A stretch of 61,648 nt of DNA from JAAYBQ01 sp035403465. Lineage in GTDB: Bacteria > Spirochaetota > UBA4802 > UBA5550. The notes below the pieces were generated by a model. That model was not told where the DNA came from. It did not search any database and saw only the letters and a program-made list of their open reading frames with translations. Positions 50,267 to 59,428 of this stretch are shown piece by piece. The position numbers were made by a program, and so were the translations under genes. Location of the stretch: NCBI GenBank assembly GCA_035403465.1, contig DAONFG010000017.1, forward strand, positions 1-61,648, in the 5' to 3' direction. The stretch's first letter is position 1, and each line of letters opens with the position of its first letter.

Positions 50267-53047
50267 ATGACCCGCAGAATATTCTTTACCCTGGCTGCAG
50301 TAATGATGCTTGCACTATACAGCGGTTCCGGTGCTGCAGGTGCGGCTGACAGAAAGCAGGAGATCGCCGACAGGCTTTTCGGGATTGAACTCATGGGCGG
50401 CGACAGCCTTGGCTACTCTTCCGAGATCCTGGATTTCCTGGAACGGGTCTATGGCATAAAACCATCGGACTACAATAAATACGCACTTGAATACAATGAC
50501 CGCAGGGACTTTGCCCGGGAAAATATTGATCTCTACTCGATCATGTCAGGGGGGCTCGCGATCCGGGAATCGCTGCAGCTTGATACAATAAGGCCGGCGG
50601 ACAACGGAAAAAGGGACGTTGACCCCTCAAAGCTGAAGGGGCCCGATGTCAGGTCACACCCTTTTAATGACATGCTTAAGGGGCGCGAGTACAAACTCTT
50701 TCCCCTTGATAAGTACGCGCCGCATGATTTTTACTACATACATTTTTCCGGCCTGTCAAAGGGGCTGGACTTCTTCGATTACATTGAAGAGGTGGGAGGC
50801 GCGGTGCACCAGCGCTTTACCATGCGCGCCTCGGACTTTATGCTCAAGCAGAAGATCATGACACAGCTGGCGCTCAGGGAGAATAAAGAGGCCAGGGCCT
50901 TTTACGATTCGGTGATAGCAGAGGCTGCGGTAACAGGGTCTGACCCCTTTATTATCGAGGGGAGCGACGTGACACTGGTCTTCAGGCTTAAAGTGCCCGC
51001 GCTTTTTAACACCACGGTCGCGGCGTACAGGAGGTATTTCCAGGAGACGTACAGGGCAGAGAAAAAAACCGTGAAGATAGGGGGGATTGACGCGGAGTAC
51101 ATCTTCACAGCGGACAGGCGGATAAATTCAGTGCTGCTCACGCTTCCCGACGGCACGGTAATCATTTCGAACTCGGTTAAGGCTGCAGAGATTGTTGCTG
51201 CAACCGCGCTCGGGAAGAGGAGGTGCATGGCTGACGAGGCGGACTACAGGTACATGCGGACTGTTTACGCGGCTTCAGGCGAGTCCGAGGACGGTTTTGT
51301 TTATCTTTCGGACGCGTTCATCAGGCGGCTGGTTTCACCGGAGCTCCGCATAAAGGAGGCACGGAGGATGCGCGAGGCGATGCGCGTTACCCTGCTTGAA
51401 AAATACGTGATCTACTATACGCAGCTTACCGGCTCTTACCCGGCAACGCCTGATGAAGTCCTTTCTGTTATGGGTGACCCGCCATTGAGCGATTCACAGA
51501 AGGGACTCCTGCAGAACATACGAAAGAGCAGGTACCATGGCGCAGCAATGAAGCTGGATGCCGGGCGACTTGCGGACTGGGACGCGTTTAAATCAGCGAT
51601 CACCCCTGAAGAGGAGGGGACTGGCGGTAAACCGAAAAAGAAAAAGAGGGGCGAAACACCCGATGATTATATAGCACTGCTGAAGAAGTTATACATGGAT
51701 GTAAAGGACGAAAAGCCCGCGTCGCCGGCTGACGTGTACAGCCTGATCGCGGGAATGGAGAAACCGGGATCTCACATGGCTGACCGCTTTACGGGCCTTG
51801 CTGTTTCAAAAGGCAGTTACGCGGTCACGAGTGCGGAATACGGACGCATGGGATTCATGGTCCCGAACATTGAGAAGGAGTTCGGGCTGGTAACACAGGG
51901 CGAGGCTGAGGAATACAGGAGGTTCGCTGAAGATTACAATGAATACTGGAAAGAGTATTTTGATCCCATAGGCATCCGGTTCAGGCTGAAAGAGGGGATT
52001 GTTATTGAGACATGCATACTCCCGCTGGTAAATAACTCGATCTATAATTCGCTGCTGGCATTCACCGGCAGGGGTTCAGCGGAGCTCCATCCTGACGATA
52101 TTACCGGCGCGGATATACTGAGCCTGTGCTTCAAGGTGAACCCTGAAGACGAGGCGACAGGTGAGTTCTACCGCATGTTTACGGGGCAGAAATACAGGTA
52201 CACCGACCTGTTCGGCAGCGAGGTACAGGTGCACATGGGGGACTCGCTCCCTGTGACTGACTTTGACGGAGGGTTCCTGCTCGAGGAGTACATGAACCAC
52301 GGGTTTGACCGCAGCGACGCCTTCACAGGCCTCCTTGTCTGGTCTGTATTCCACCCCGTACGCGCTGCCGTGCCTGTAAAGAAACCTGAAGCCGCGCTTG
52401 CCATGCTCGACAGTTTTGACCCGGGAGCGCTCATAGGACGGTCATACCTGCAGACCGAAAGGTACTCCCTGGAGTACAGGGGGAGTACGGTCCGCGTGCT
52501 CAAGCTCACTTTTTTTTATACAATGACATTCAGGATCTACTACACTGTTAAGGATAACATGCTCCACCTTGCGACAACAGAGAACTATATAAAAGCTGTC
52601 CTCGATTCACCAAAGAGGGACAATACGAAAACAGTGAAGGGGAGCGGCGTCATGGTCTTCAGGCCTGCCGCAATGGTGCTGGGACGCGGCCCGTACTCTT
52701 CAGGGATAATCGAATCTGGGCTTGAAACGAGCAGGCGCAACACAGGGACAATGAGGCTGCTCTCGCTGATCTATCCCTCCGCGAATGACAGGGACCTGGC
52801 CGGGATGGCGTACAGGGACTTCGCGTTCATGCCCGTATGCGCCCTGGGAGGTGAGTACACCGTTGACAGGCGCACCGGCGAGGTGCGCAACACGGTCTAC
52901 GGCAGCGGTGTTAACCCTGTGCTGAAGATTGAGGCCGGGAAGAACGGCATGGGCGACTCGCTTAAAAGGTTCTTCAGCACTAAGCAGATCAGGATTGAGC
53001 TTGAGTTTACAAATGAAGGGCTGATGACAAGGGTTGTGACTGAGTGA
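50267..53047 (+). CDS. Large exported protein of unknown function
   Basis: Start at the ATG at 50267 (GAGGAA upstream); the longer frame to 50231 is unlikely. The 926-residue protein has a signal peptide (MTRRIFFTLAAVMMLALYSG, cleavage near GAADR). The body is mixed alpha/beta with no Cys-rich or coiled segment; a Lys-rich break (KPKKKKRGET) lies near residue 465 and separates two halves of similar size, each with a strand-rich part (VTLVFRLKVPALF, VRVLKLTFFYTMTFRIYY). I do not recognise the family. Periplasmic or outer-membrane location is likely. Monocistronic. Confidence 0.65.
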   Translation: MTRRIFFTLAAVMMLALYSGSGAAGAADRKQEIADRLFGIELMGGDSLGYSSEILDFLERVYGIKPSDYNKYALEYNDRRDFARENIDLYSIMSGGLAIRESLQLDTIRPADNGKRDVDPSKLKGPDVRSHPFNDMLKGREYKLFPLDKYAPHDFYYIHFSGLSKGLDFFDYIEEVGGAVHQRFTMRASDFMLKQKIMTQLALRENKEARAFYDSVIAEAAVTGSDPFIIEGSDVTLVFRLKVPALFNTTVAAYRRYFQETYRAEKKTVKIGGIDAEYIFTADRRINSVLLTLPDGTVIISNSVKAAEIVAATALGKRRCMADEADYRYMRTVYAASGESEDGFVYLSDAFIRRLVSPELRIKEARRMREAMRVTLLEKYVIYYTQLTGSYPATPDEVLSVMGDPPLSDSQKGLLQNIRKSRYHGAAMKLDAGRLADWDAFKSAITPEEEGTGGKPKKKKRGETPDDYIALLKKLYMDVKDEKPASPADVYSLIAGMEKPGSHMADRFTGLAVSKGSYAVTSAEYGRMGFMVPNIEKEFGLVTQGEAEEYRRFAEDYNEYWKEYFDPIGIRFRLKEGIVIETCILPLVNNSIYNSLLAFTGRGSAELHPDDITGADILSLCFKVNPEDEATGEFYRMFTGQKYRYTDLFGSEVQVHMGDSLPVTDFDGGFLLEEYMNHGFDRSDAFTGLLVWSVFHPVRAAVPVKKPEAALAMLDSFDPGALIGRSYLQTERYSLEYRGSTVRVLKLTFFYTMTFRIYYTVKDNMLHLATTENYIKAVLDSPKRDNTKTVKGSGVMVFRPAAMVLGRGPYSSGIIESGLETSRRNTGTMRLLSLIYPSANDRDLAGMAYRDFAFMPVCALGGEYTVDRRTGEVRNTVYGSGVNPVLKIEAGKNGMGDSLKRFFSTKQIRIELEFTNEGLMTRVVTE

Positions 53048-53301
53048 TGCCTTAAGTCCTCGGCCCCCTGTCAGCCGGAGGGGGCAAAGTTAAAGGATTG
53101 CTGTTGTGACCGCGGACCCTGCCGCACAGGGAAGTGCTGCGACAGCTGCTTTTTGACGTTTATAAAATCAATTACTACGGGATACTAACTGTGAGGCCCT
53201 GGATGTGAAATTTTACAAATTAATTAGCGGCCGTTAAGTACCATGAACTAAAAACAGTAAAGTAAAATCAGGAAGTGTGGAGCCGTTCAGCTATGCTGAT
53301 T

Positions 53302-53335
53302 GTTACACATTCTGCGTCCTCGCAGGATGTGTAAC
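53302..53335. terminator. Stem with inner stem between convergent genes
   Basis: GTTACACAT (53302-53310) and ATGTGTAAC (53327-53335) flank CTGCG-TCCT-CGCAG, forming one nearly continuous stem in the 330-bp gap between the exported protein and the PDZ lipoprotein. The rest of the gap holds no gene; a G/C palindrome lies near 53062-53086. Confidence 0.5.
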
Positions 53336-53377
53336 AAAGTTGGAACACAAGGGTTAGCAATTACAAATGATAATTTA

Positions 53378-54268
53378 TTATAACACAATTTTAATTTCAA
53401 TCTGTTCGTAATTATAAGTATTATTCACTTCGTTGAAATCTTTTTTTCTGATCACTGTCATAATTATTTTTTTTAAGCCAATTTTATCAATTTCATTTGT
53501 GAAATCCTGCTCTGTTGTTACCGGATTACCATTAATTCTAGTTACAACATCATCTATACATAACCCGCTTTTCCGGGCAGGGCTATCTTCTGAAATTTCA
53601 GTTATGACAACACCCTTTAGATCTGTCATCCCGAGTGTCTTAGCCTGATTAAAAGTGAGTAGTGAAGCATACATTCCAGTTTGTGGCATTTTAATTTTAG
53701 CTCCGGATTTAATCGCCAAAGTATATATCGCATTAATAATATCAATAGCTGTCCCTTTGTCTTTCGCACGGAAATGCAATACTGGTTGATCAGAGTCAAC
53801 ATACCAAAACATTATCTGCCATTTGTATTGCCTATCCAAATCATTGCGAAGAATCAAAGAAAAGCTGTAGAGTTTTTTAAATGATAAAGTATATGAATTG
53901 TACCCGGAATCTGTAGTGGTTTCATAACCTCCAACATTCGTTGTATTATATCCAGAATTCCAGTCGTAAGTATTAACTGTTCTGACTTTATATTCCGTGT
54001 TACTGGATTCCCATCTTGTTTTTAACAAAAGTCCGTACTGATCAATTTGAAGATCAACAATTTGTTCACCATTCCATTCAACAAAATTTGGTTGAGATAG
54101 TTTAATAACACTTAAAGCTTCATTACTTGTTTTATAGGCCTGTGGAATAAGAAAATAACGGGTTGTAGCATTATTTGTTGATATCCATTGTTGTTGTGCC
54201 TTTTGCTGCATCGTCATACATGATGAGACTGTTAATGTAATAATAAAAACAAATAGTAATTTTTTCAT
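53378..54268 (-). CDS. PDZ-domain lipoprotein, AT-rich
   Basis: A 296-residue lipoprotein with signal peptide MKKLLFVFIITLTVSSC (loose lipobox). The N-terminal 190 residues are beta-rich and unassigned. The C-terminal part is a PDZ domain (GVVITEISEDSPARKSGLCI, then DDVVTRINGNPVTTEQDFTN), a peptide-binding module of envelope proteases and chaperones, but no protease domain is present. Base composition is clearly more A/T-rich than in the exported-protein gene beside it, so it may have been acquired. AAGGAG precedes the ATG. Confidence 0.78.
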   Translation of the reverse strand: MKKLLFVFIITLTVSSCMTMQQKAQQQWISTNNATTRYFLIPQAYKTSNEALSVIKLSQPNFVEWNGEQIVDLQIDQYGLLLKTRWESSNTEYKVRTVNTYDWNSGYNTTNVGGYETTTDSGYNSYTLSFKKLYSFSLILRNDLDRQYKWQIMFWYVDSDQPVLHFRAKDKGTAIDIINAIYTLAIKSGAKIKMPQTGMYASLLTFNQAKTLGMTDLKGVVITEISEDSPARKSGLCIDDVVTRINGNPVTTEQDFTNEIDKIGLKKIIMTVIRKKDFNEVNNTYNYEQIEIKIVL

Positions 54269-54600
54269 ACAAACTCCTTGTTCTGGTTTTTAATATTGAA
54301 AGCATTTTCAGTGAACAGCCCATTGATACAAAAGACCCGATTAAAACATGAATATATCTTATAAATCCTTTAGAATTCTGAAAAGCAAGATGTTTTTGGG
54401 CATGTATAGAAAAAACATATAACCTGATACGGTCGTGCCTGCTGCGTCAGCAGGCGGTCATCGTGACCGCACTGCCGATCCGCGATAGGACGTCGCAAAA
54501 GGGCCGGCCTTCTCCCGTTTTGAAGAACTGAAGGGGAGAAGGGGAAACCTGTAAAGTATTTCACCACCCGCTTCGCTGGAGGCATGGAGGGCACGGAGGA

Positions 54601-54703
54601 GGGATTAAAGAATGTCTCTCGCAAAGGCGCGAAGACGCAAAGGGAAGAAAGAGTTTTTTATGTAATTGATAAAGTTTTAAGCAGCTTCTTCGGGGGACGC
54701 CGG
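54601..54703. repeat. Dispersed repeat copy, related to 57790-57895
   Basis: The block from GGGATTAAAGAATGTCTCTC through TTTTAAGCAGC to GGGGGACGCCGG is closely similar to 57793-57892. It belongs to the CTCGCAAAGGCGC repeat family. The 496-bp gap 54269-54764 holds no gene apart from this and the terminator; a GCCTGCTG/CAGCAGGC dyad lies near 54436-54453. Confidence 0.65.
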
Positions 54704-54706
54704 TAA

Positions 54707-54754
54707 CATTGAAATAAAAAAGCCGCTCTTACGGGCGGCTTTTTTATTTCAATG
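54707..54754. terminator. Strong symmetrical terminator of the lipase gene
   Basis: Perfect 20-bp arms, of which the inner part is AAAAAAGCCGC / GCGGCTTTTTT, around an 8-base loop (54727-54734). A T6 run follows the stem on either strand, so it works in both directions. It lies 10 bp past the lipase stop at 54765. Confidence 0.85.
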
Positions 54755-54764
54755 CGGATGATTA

Positions 54765-56213
54765 TCACTGCAGTTCTGCCAGCATAGCGGCATGTTGTAT
54801 GTACCAGTCCTCGGCGTTTTTTGTAAAATTGGATGAGTTATAGTTGTTCCTTTCGTAGGGGAAGATCTCGCAGCCCACAACATCAAAGTGGTCAACATTT
54901 TCGAATACGCCACCGTAATTCCATACACCCTTCTGCGGAGCGGTTTCTCCGTCCCAGTCAACAATGGCATCCCTTGGGCCTGTATAGCCTGCGGGGTATA
55001 ACCATGGGCCGTTCATGGACTTGGTGTTTACTATACCGTCATTCTGCCACCATGTGCTGTCCACCACCTGCCTGTCTTTTACCAGCATGTGGAAGAACTC
55101 TCCGTCTTTGGCTTTCCATGGCCCGTTATACCTGATGTCGTTGCATGTATAGGCGCACATCATTAATGAAAAGGGCATAAAGTACACGGGCTGATTATTA
55201 TCAGGCTCCTGGTAATATTCCCAGTTATCCAGCGCATTTGCAATATCAGACTTGTTGGTTGCTTCGGCAGCATACGAGAAGTAGTATATATTGGGCTGCG
55301 CATGCACCCATGCATTCTGTTCCACGGCGCCTTCAGGGCTCAGGTCCCAGAGGCATGTGTCTTTTCTTGTTCCGTCCAGGAATATCTCGATGGCGGCTTT
55401 ACAGCGTGCGATATAGTCCTTCAGGGATTCCCCCTCCTGCTTTGACTTAAGGCCGAACTGCTGGAGTTTGAAATCGTAGAAATTATCAAAAACGGTTTCG
55501 TTTTCATCTATGCCCAGTATTGCTATCATGCTTACAAGGATGTCTTCAATTATGGGGACAAGCTTTAACACGCCGTTCGCAAGGGATGTCCCGTTATGTG
55601 TCGATGTCATTGTTGTTATTGAGCGGATCATGTTTTTTGTACCGGATCCGGCGGAGAATAGTGGTGATACAGGTTCATCTGCAGGGTAAACCGCCTGCCT
55701 CTCTTCGGCAGACCCCTGTTCCATTAGCTGGGCAAGTATGCGCACTGTATGCCCGCCCTGGCTGTGCGCGATCAGGTTCACTTTTTTGTGGCTGCCGTCC
55801 TTTCCCCAGTCCGGGTTGCCCGATTCATCCTGAAGAAGCGCTTTTCCTGTGAAGTCCCGGCCGTACCTGTCATGATTATGTTTTGTTGAATGTGCAATTC
55901 CGTAGTCGGTTTTGGTTCCCATGAGCTGCGCGTAAAGTTCACATGCCCTGTCCCAGTTGCTTGAAAAAGGCCCCACAACGCCTGTATGGGTTTCGTAGCC
56001 TTCATCGTTAAGTATCTTCTGGAGGTCGTTCCATCCTCCCCAGTAGTAATGGCCTGCGAATCCCCCCACTTCATCCCTGCCCCAGCCTAAAAAGCCATGA
56101 ACAAGAATAATCGGGTCGCCCTTTGCAGCGGTCTGGGTCAGTTCGCACCCGCTTAAAATACCCGTAAGAATAAGCAGTGTAAGAAGAATTTTTGCAGGAA
56201 GATGTCTTTTCAT
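54765..56213 (-). CDS. Triacylglycerol lipase-like lipoprotein
   Basis: Start at the ATG at 56213 (AGAGG upstream; the frame to 56297 is unlikely). The 482-residue protein has signal peptide KILLTLLILTGILSGC with a lipobox. The mature enzyme has PIILVHGFLGWG (oxyanion loop), the nucleophile elbow LIAHSQGGHT, a catalytic Asp in WWQNDGIVNTKSM and His in ENVDHFDVVG. The order and spacing resemble the staphylococcal/Geobacillus (family I.5-type) lipases with their extra lid domain. It is probably surface-exposed. No foldase or secretion gene is adjacent. Confidence 0.87.
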   Translation of the reverse strand: MKRHLPAKILLTLLILTGILSGCELTQTAAKGDPIILVHGFLGWGRDEVGGFAGHYYWGGWNDLQKILNDEGYETHTGVVGPFSSNWDRACELYAQLMGTKTDYGIAHSTKHNHDRYGRDFTGKALLQDESGNPDWGKDGSHKKVNLIAHSQGGHTVRILAQLMEQGSAEERQAVYPADEPVSPLFSAGSGTKNMIRSITTMTSTHNGTSLANGVLKLVPIIEDILVSMIAILGIDENETVFDNFYDFKLQQFGLKSKQEGESLKDYIARCKAAIEIFLDGTRKDTCLWDLSPEGAVEQNAWVHAQPNIYYFSYAAEATNKSDIANALDNWEYYQEPDNNQPVYFMPFSLMMCAYTCNDIRYNGPWKAKDGEFFHMLVKDRQVVDSTWWQNDGIVNTKSMNGPWLYPAGYTGPRDAIVDWDGETAPQKGVWNYGGVFENVDHFDVVGCEIFPYERNNYNSSNFTKNAEDWYIQHAAMLAELQ

Positions 56214-56297
56214 ATTAGGACCTCTGAAATAAAAATATGACTCATGAGTTTTATAATATAGAAAAAATAGACATATTTTAGAATTGTCAATGCTCAT

Positions 56298-56673
56298 ATG
56301 TGAATGTGCACCCTTTATATGAAAAAAATATAAAAAATTGTGTCAAAATAGTAATCAATAGGAGGTTTTCCTGTAATGGCATGGAATTTACACAAAAATT
56401 TTAAGAATAGATCATATGAGAGCGGCGCATTACATGTTGTTTTAAATGTATGATAAAACCGGCTGATTCACAGGTTACGCATGGTACGGGCTGATGCCTG
56501 GACTTAACGGGTCTCTCGCAAAGGCGCAGAGGAAAACAATTTGTCATCCCCGTGCAGACGGGCGACCTTCGGAAGAGCCCTGGCCGATCTCACCTGAGGT
56601 ATTGTTTTGTTATAATGAAATTATTGACAAAAGTGGTAATATATATTTTCTTTTTAGCAGATGAGGGGGAAGC
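56298..56673. other. Non-coding region with a dispersed repeat copy
   Basis: No gene. TCTCTCGCAAAGGCGC (56512-56527) and ATCCCCGTGCAGACGG mark a partial copy of the repeat family seen at 57530-57815, followed by GGAAGAGCCCTGG and GATCTCACCTG, also found near 57260-57283. Confidence 0.6.
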
Positions 56674-56942
56674 ATGCCTGTAATATCAATGTTTTATGGA
56701 ATTATTGTCCACATGTTTAATAATGACAACCGGAAACATCATAAACCTCATATTCATGTTGAATACCAGGATTATTCTGCGGTTGTAGAAATTGATACGG
56801 TGATATACTGCAGGGTGACCTTCCGGTCAGGGCTAAAAGACTTCTTTATGCGTGGATGGAGATTCACAAAGATGAACTCCATGCTGACTGGCAGCTGGCA
56901 GTCAATGGTGAACATACTTTTAAAATACGCCCACTGGATTGA
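56674..56942 (+). pseudogene. DUF4160 protein gene with a frameshift
   Basis: The 5' part encodes the DUF4160 start (MPVISMFYGIIVHMFNNDN, then HHKPHIHVEYQDYSAVVEID). The family match continues in another frame: GDILQGDLPVRAKRLLYAWM, then HKDELHADWQLAVNGEHTFK and IRPLD before TGA at 56940-56942. The shift lies at about 56791-56803 and is a single-base change. DUF4160 proteins are paired with DUF2442 proteins in many genomes, an arrangement often read as toxin-antitoxin-like. GAGGGGAAGC precedes the ATG. Confidence 0.75.
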
Positions 56943-56952
56943 GGTGAATTTT

Positions 56953-57207
56953 ATGCTGAAAATTAATAATATAAAACTGCTGGGAAATTATACAATTGAG
57001 GTTTCTTTTGATAATGGTGAAAACAGAATATGTGATATTTCGCCATTCCTTGAAAATGGTGACTTCAAAGAATTAAAAGAAATCACGATGTTTAATACTG
57101 TCCGTTCCATTAAATGGGGTATTGAATGGGCCAATGGACTGGATTTGAGTGCAGATACTCTTGAAATGATAGGTAAACCTGCTAATCAGCCTGCCGCAAT
57201 CCGATAG
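56953..57207 (+). CDS. DUF2442 protein
   Basis: An 84-residue protein from the ATG at 56953 (GAGGTG upstream), 10 bp after the DUF4160 stop. It matches DUF2442: LKINNIKLLGNYTIEVSFDN, then RICDISPFLENGDFKELKEI, and a final WGIEWANGLDLSADTLEM. It would be the second partner of the DUF4160/DUF2442 pair, here left with a damaged companion. The frame is open from 56674 only by virtue of the upstream shift. Confidence 0.8.
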   Translation: MLKINNIKLLGNYTIEVSFDNGENRICDISPFLENGDFKELKEITMFNTVRSIKWGIEWANGLDLSADTLEMIGKPANQPAAIR

Positions 57208-58182
57208 TAGTTCTTTACCGTAAGGAACTTTACAGGGTCATCCTGGCGAGACGAACGGAGGAAGAGCCCTGGTGATCTCACCTGTTACTCATAGTACTGG
57301 CTGTAGCCTGGACTATGCAGCCCCCGGCTGAGTATACTTCGTTGTAATTCATGTATATTTACCAGCCACTACGCCCCCAGCCGATAAACTTCGCTTGTTT
57401 ATAAACCGTATTCGGCGTCCCCCGGCGGGGGGCTCTACAACCTTTTTGTTTTAATGGGTATTTTGCAACGGGATTTTGATGTTACGCATTGTACAGGCTG
57501 TGACCTGAAATTTTCATGCCTTTCGCAGAGGCGCAGAGGAAAACAATTTGTCATCCCCGTGCAGACGGGGATCCATATGATGCGCATGGTACGGGCTGAT
57601 GCCTGAAGTTTTCATGCCTCACACAGAGACACGGAGAGCACGGAGAAAGGATTAAAGGATGTCTCTCGCAAAGGCGCAGAGGAAAACAATTTGTCATCCC
57701 CGTGCAGACGGGGATCCATATGATGCGCATGGTACGGGCTGATGCCTGAAGTTTTCATGCCTCACACAGAGACACGGAGAGCACGGAGAAAGGATTAAAG
57801 GATGTCTCTCGCAAAGGCGCTAAGGCGCAAAGAGAAGAGAGAGTTTTTTATGTGATGGATAAAGTTTTAAGTAGCCCCCTTTGGGGGACGCCGGTTAGAG
57901 TTTATTAACAGGATTATGTTTATCGGCTGGGGGTGCATGGTACAGGCTGATAAATGAACTCAACAGGATTTGCCACAGAGACACAGAGACACGGAGAAAG
58001 GATTAAAGGATGTTCTCACGCAATGGCGCTAAGGCGCAAAGGGTTAGGTTGACTCAGTCAGAATATTTATTTCAGCCCATGGATTATGCCCCTCTGATGT
58101 GCGCCCCTCTTTTATATTGACAAAACTATCTCCCCTGTTATAAATATATCAGGCTCAGTAATATCCCTGTGCAGGTAGAAAA
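57208..58182. repeat. Repeat-rich non-coding region with a 143-bp tandem duplication
   Basis: No gene. Two identical 143-bp units occupy 57530-57672 and 57673-57815. Each has ATCCCCGTGCAGACGGGGAT (small dyad), CGCATGGTACGGGCTGATGC, CACAGAGACACGGAGAG and TCTCTCGCAAAGGCGC. A third, diverged start follows to about 57895, and further partial copies lie at 57961-58045. The 5' part (57208-57480) holds GGAAGAGCCCTGG-type words and C/G palindromes. Confidence 0.75.
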
Positions 58183-58401
58183 ATGATGGATAAAAGGGAC
58201 AGGTATATATTAGAACAGTTTGCCGCTGCTGTGAGGAATGAGTTTCCCGACGCCGGGATCTGGGCTTTTGGCTCGCGTGCGCGCGGTAATGCCTCCGAAT
58301 ACTCTGATCCGGATGTATGCGTTGCCGTAAACAATTGCGATGAAGCATCTGACAAAAAAATAATTGATGCCGCATGGAAAACCGGGGGTGCAGCCGCATG
58401 A
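58183..58401 (+). CDS. Truncated minimal nucleotidyltransferase (MNT) domain protein
   Basis: A 72-codon frame with the MNT catalytic motif GSRARG (residues 30-35) and SDPDVCV (Asp42, Asp44), the first two of three metal-binding acids. Intact MNT proteins are about 100-140 residues and carry a third acid in a later strand; here the frame stops after AAWKTGG. MNT proteins often act as antitoxins to HEPN toxins by adding nucleotides. Its partner here may be the Fic gene 47 bp downstream, or it may be a remnant. Two ATGs (58183, 58186) are possible starts. Confidence 0.65.
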   Translation: MMDKRDRYILEQFAAAVRNEFPDAGIWAFGSRARGNASEYSDPDVCVAVNNCDEASDKKIIDAAWKTGGAAA

Positions 58402-58447
58402 ATCATTCGATCTTCGTCAGCGCGCAGATGTTACAGGGAGACGGGTT

Positions 58448-59428
58448 ATGAAATCAGGTTATAAACCGCCATTCAGTATAACCGCGAAGTCGATTAATCT
58501 TATCGCCGATATTTCGGCACAGACAGAGCGGTATGTCATCCGGATGGAACAGGAAGACGGCCTGCTGCTCCGTAAAATCAACCGTATTAAAACTATTCAC
58601 GGCTCCCTGGCAATTGAGGGGAACACGATTCCCGAAAGCCTTATAACCGATATTATCGAAGGGAGGCATGTTGTGGCTCCCCCGCGTGAGATCCAGGAGG
58701 TAAAAAACGCCATTAAGACTTATGATGCCTTTGCCTCCTTAGACCCGTACAGTGTAAAAGATCTGCTGAAGGCACATGCATTGATGATGTATGCATTGAT
58801 AGACAGGCCCGGCCATTTCAGGTCCGGCGGAGTTGGAGTGTTCGCCGGCGATAAAACAGTTCATGTTGCCCCTCCTGCGGAACGTGTTAAATCCCTGATG
58901 AATGACCTGTTTGACTGGCTGAAAAAACCGGGGGATCATCTGCTTATTAAAAGCTGTGTTTTCCATTATGAGTTTGAATTTATACACCCCTTTATCGACG
59001 GAAACGGACGGATGGGGAGATTATGGCAGTCGCTTCTCTTGAGTAAGCTGCACCCTGTATTTGAGTACCTGCCGGTTGAAAATATGGTTTTTCAGAACCA
59101 GCAGAAATACTATGATATCATAGCACAGAGTACAAAAGCGGCAGACTGCGGGATCTTTATTGAGTTTATGCTTAATGAAATCCTTTCAACACTCAAAAAA
59201 CGGCAGGGGAAGTCGCTTAGAAAGGGTGATGATGACACTGTAAATGACACTGTAAGTGGCATTGTAAATCTGGTTAAAGCTGATCCAAAAATAACACTCG
59301 ATGAACTCGCGCAGAGGTTAAATAAATCGCGCAGAACAATAACCCGTAACATGAAAATGCTTCAGGATAAGGGAATTATTTCACGCACAGGCTCTGACAG
59401 GACCGGGTACTGGCAGGTGAAAGATTAG
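58448..59428 (+). CDS. Fic-domain protein with internal inhibitory helix and C-terminal wHTH
   Basis: An AMP-transferase-type Fic protein, 326 aa from the ATG at 58448. The catalytic motif is intact: His180-PFIDGNGRMGR. An inhibitory helix motif, Ser53-x3-Glu57-Gly58 (GSLAIEGNT), lies upstream, the position of class II Fic proteins that block their own active site. The C-terminal 70 residues form a winged helix (ITLDELAQRLNKSRRTITRN, then MKMLQDKGIISRTGS), so it may bind DNA. Such Fic proteins modify target proteins (often with AMP). The upstream MNT gene is truncated. A repeat copy follows. Confidence 0.86.
   Translation: MKSGYKPPFSITAKSINLIADISAQTERYVIRMEQEDGLLLRKINRIKTIHGSLAIEGNTIPESLITDIIEGRHVVAPPREIQEVKNAIKTYDAFASLDPYSVKDLLKAHALMMYALIDRPGHFRSGGVGVFAGDKTVHVAPPAERVKSLMNDLFDWLKKPGDHLLIKSCVFHYEFEFIHPFIDGNGRMGRLWQSLLLSKLHPVFEYLPVENMVFQNQQKYYDIIAQSTKAADCGIFIEFMLNEILSTLKKRQGKSLRKGDDDTVNDTVSGIVNLVKADPKITLDELAQRLNKSRRTITRNMKMLQDKGIISRTGSDRTGYWQVKD

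Noticed and set aside
54370..54624. Minus-strand 84-codon frame upstream of the PDZ gene
   Set aside because: Covers known repeat words and a hairpin; no coding character.
57530..57815. Repeats as a CRISPR array
   Set aside because: The units are 143 bp and identical, with no short direct repeat separated by different spacers and no cas gene in the window.
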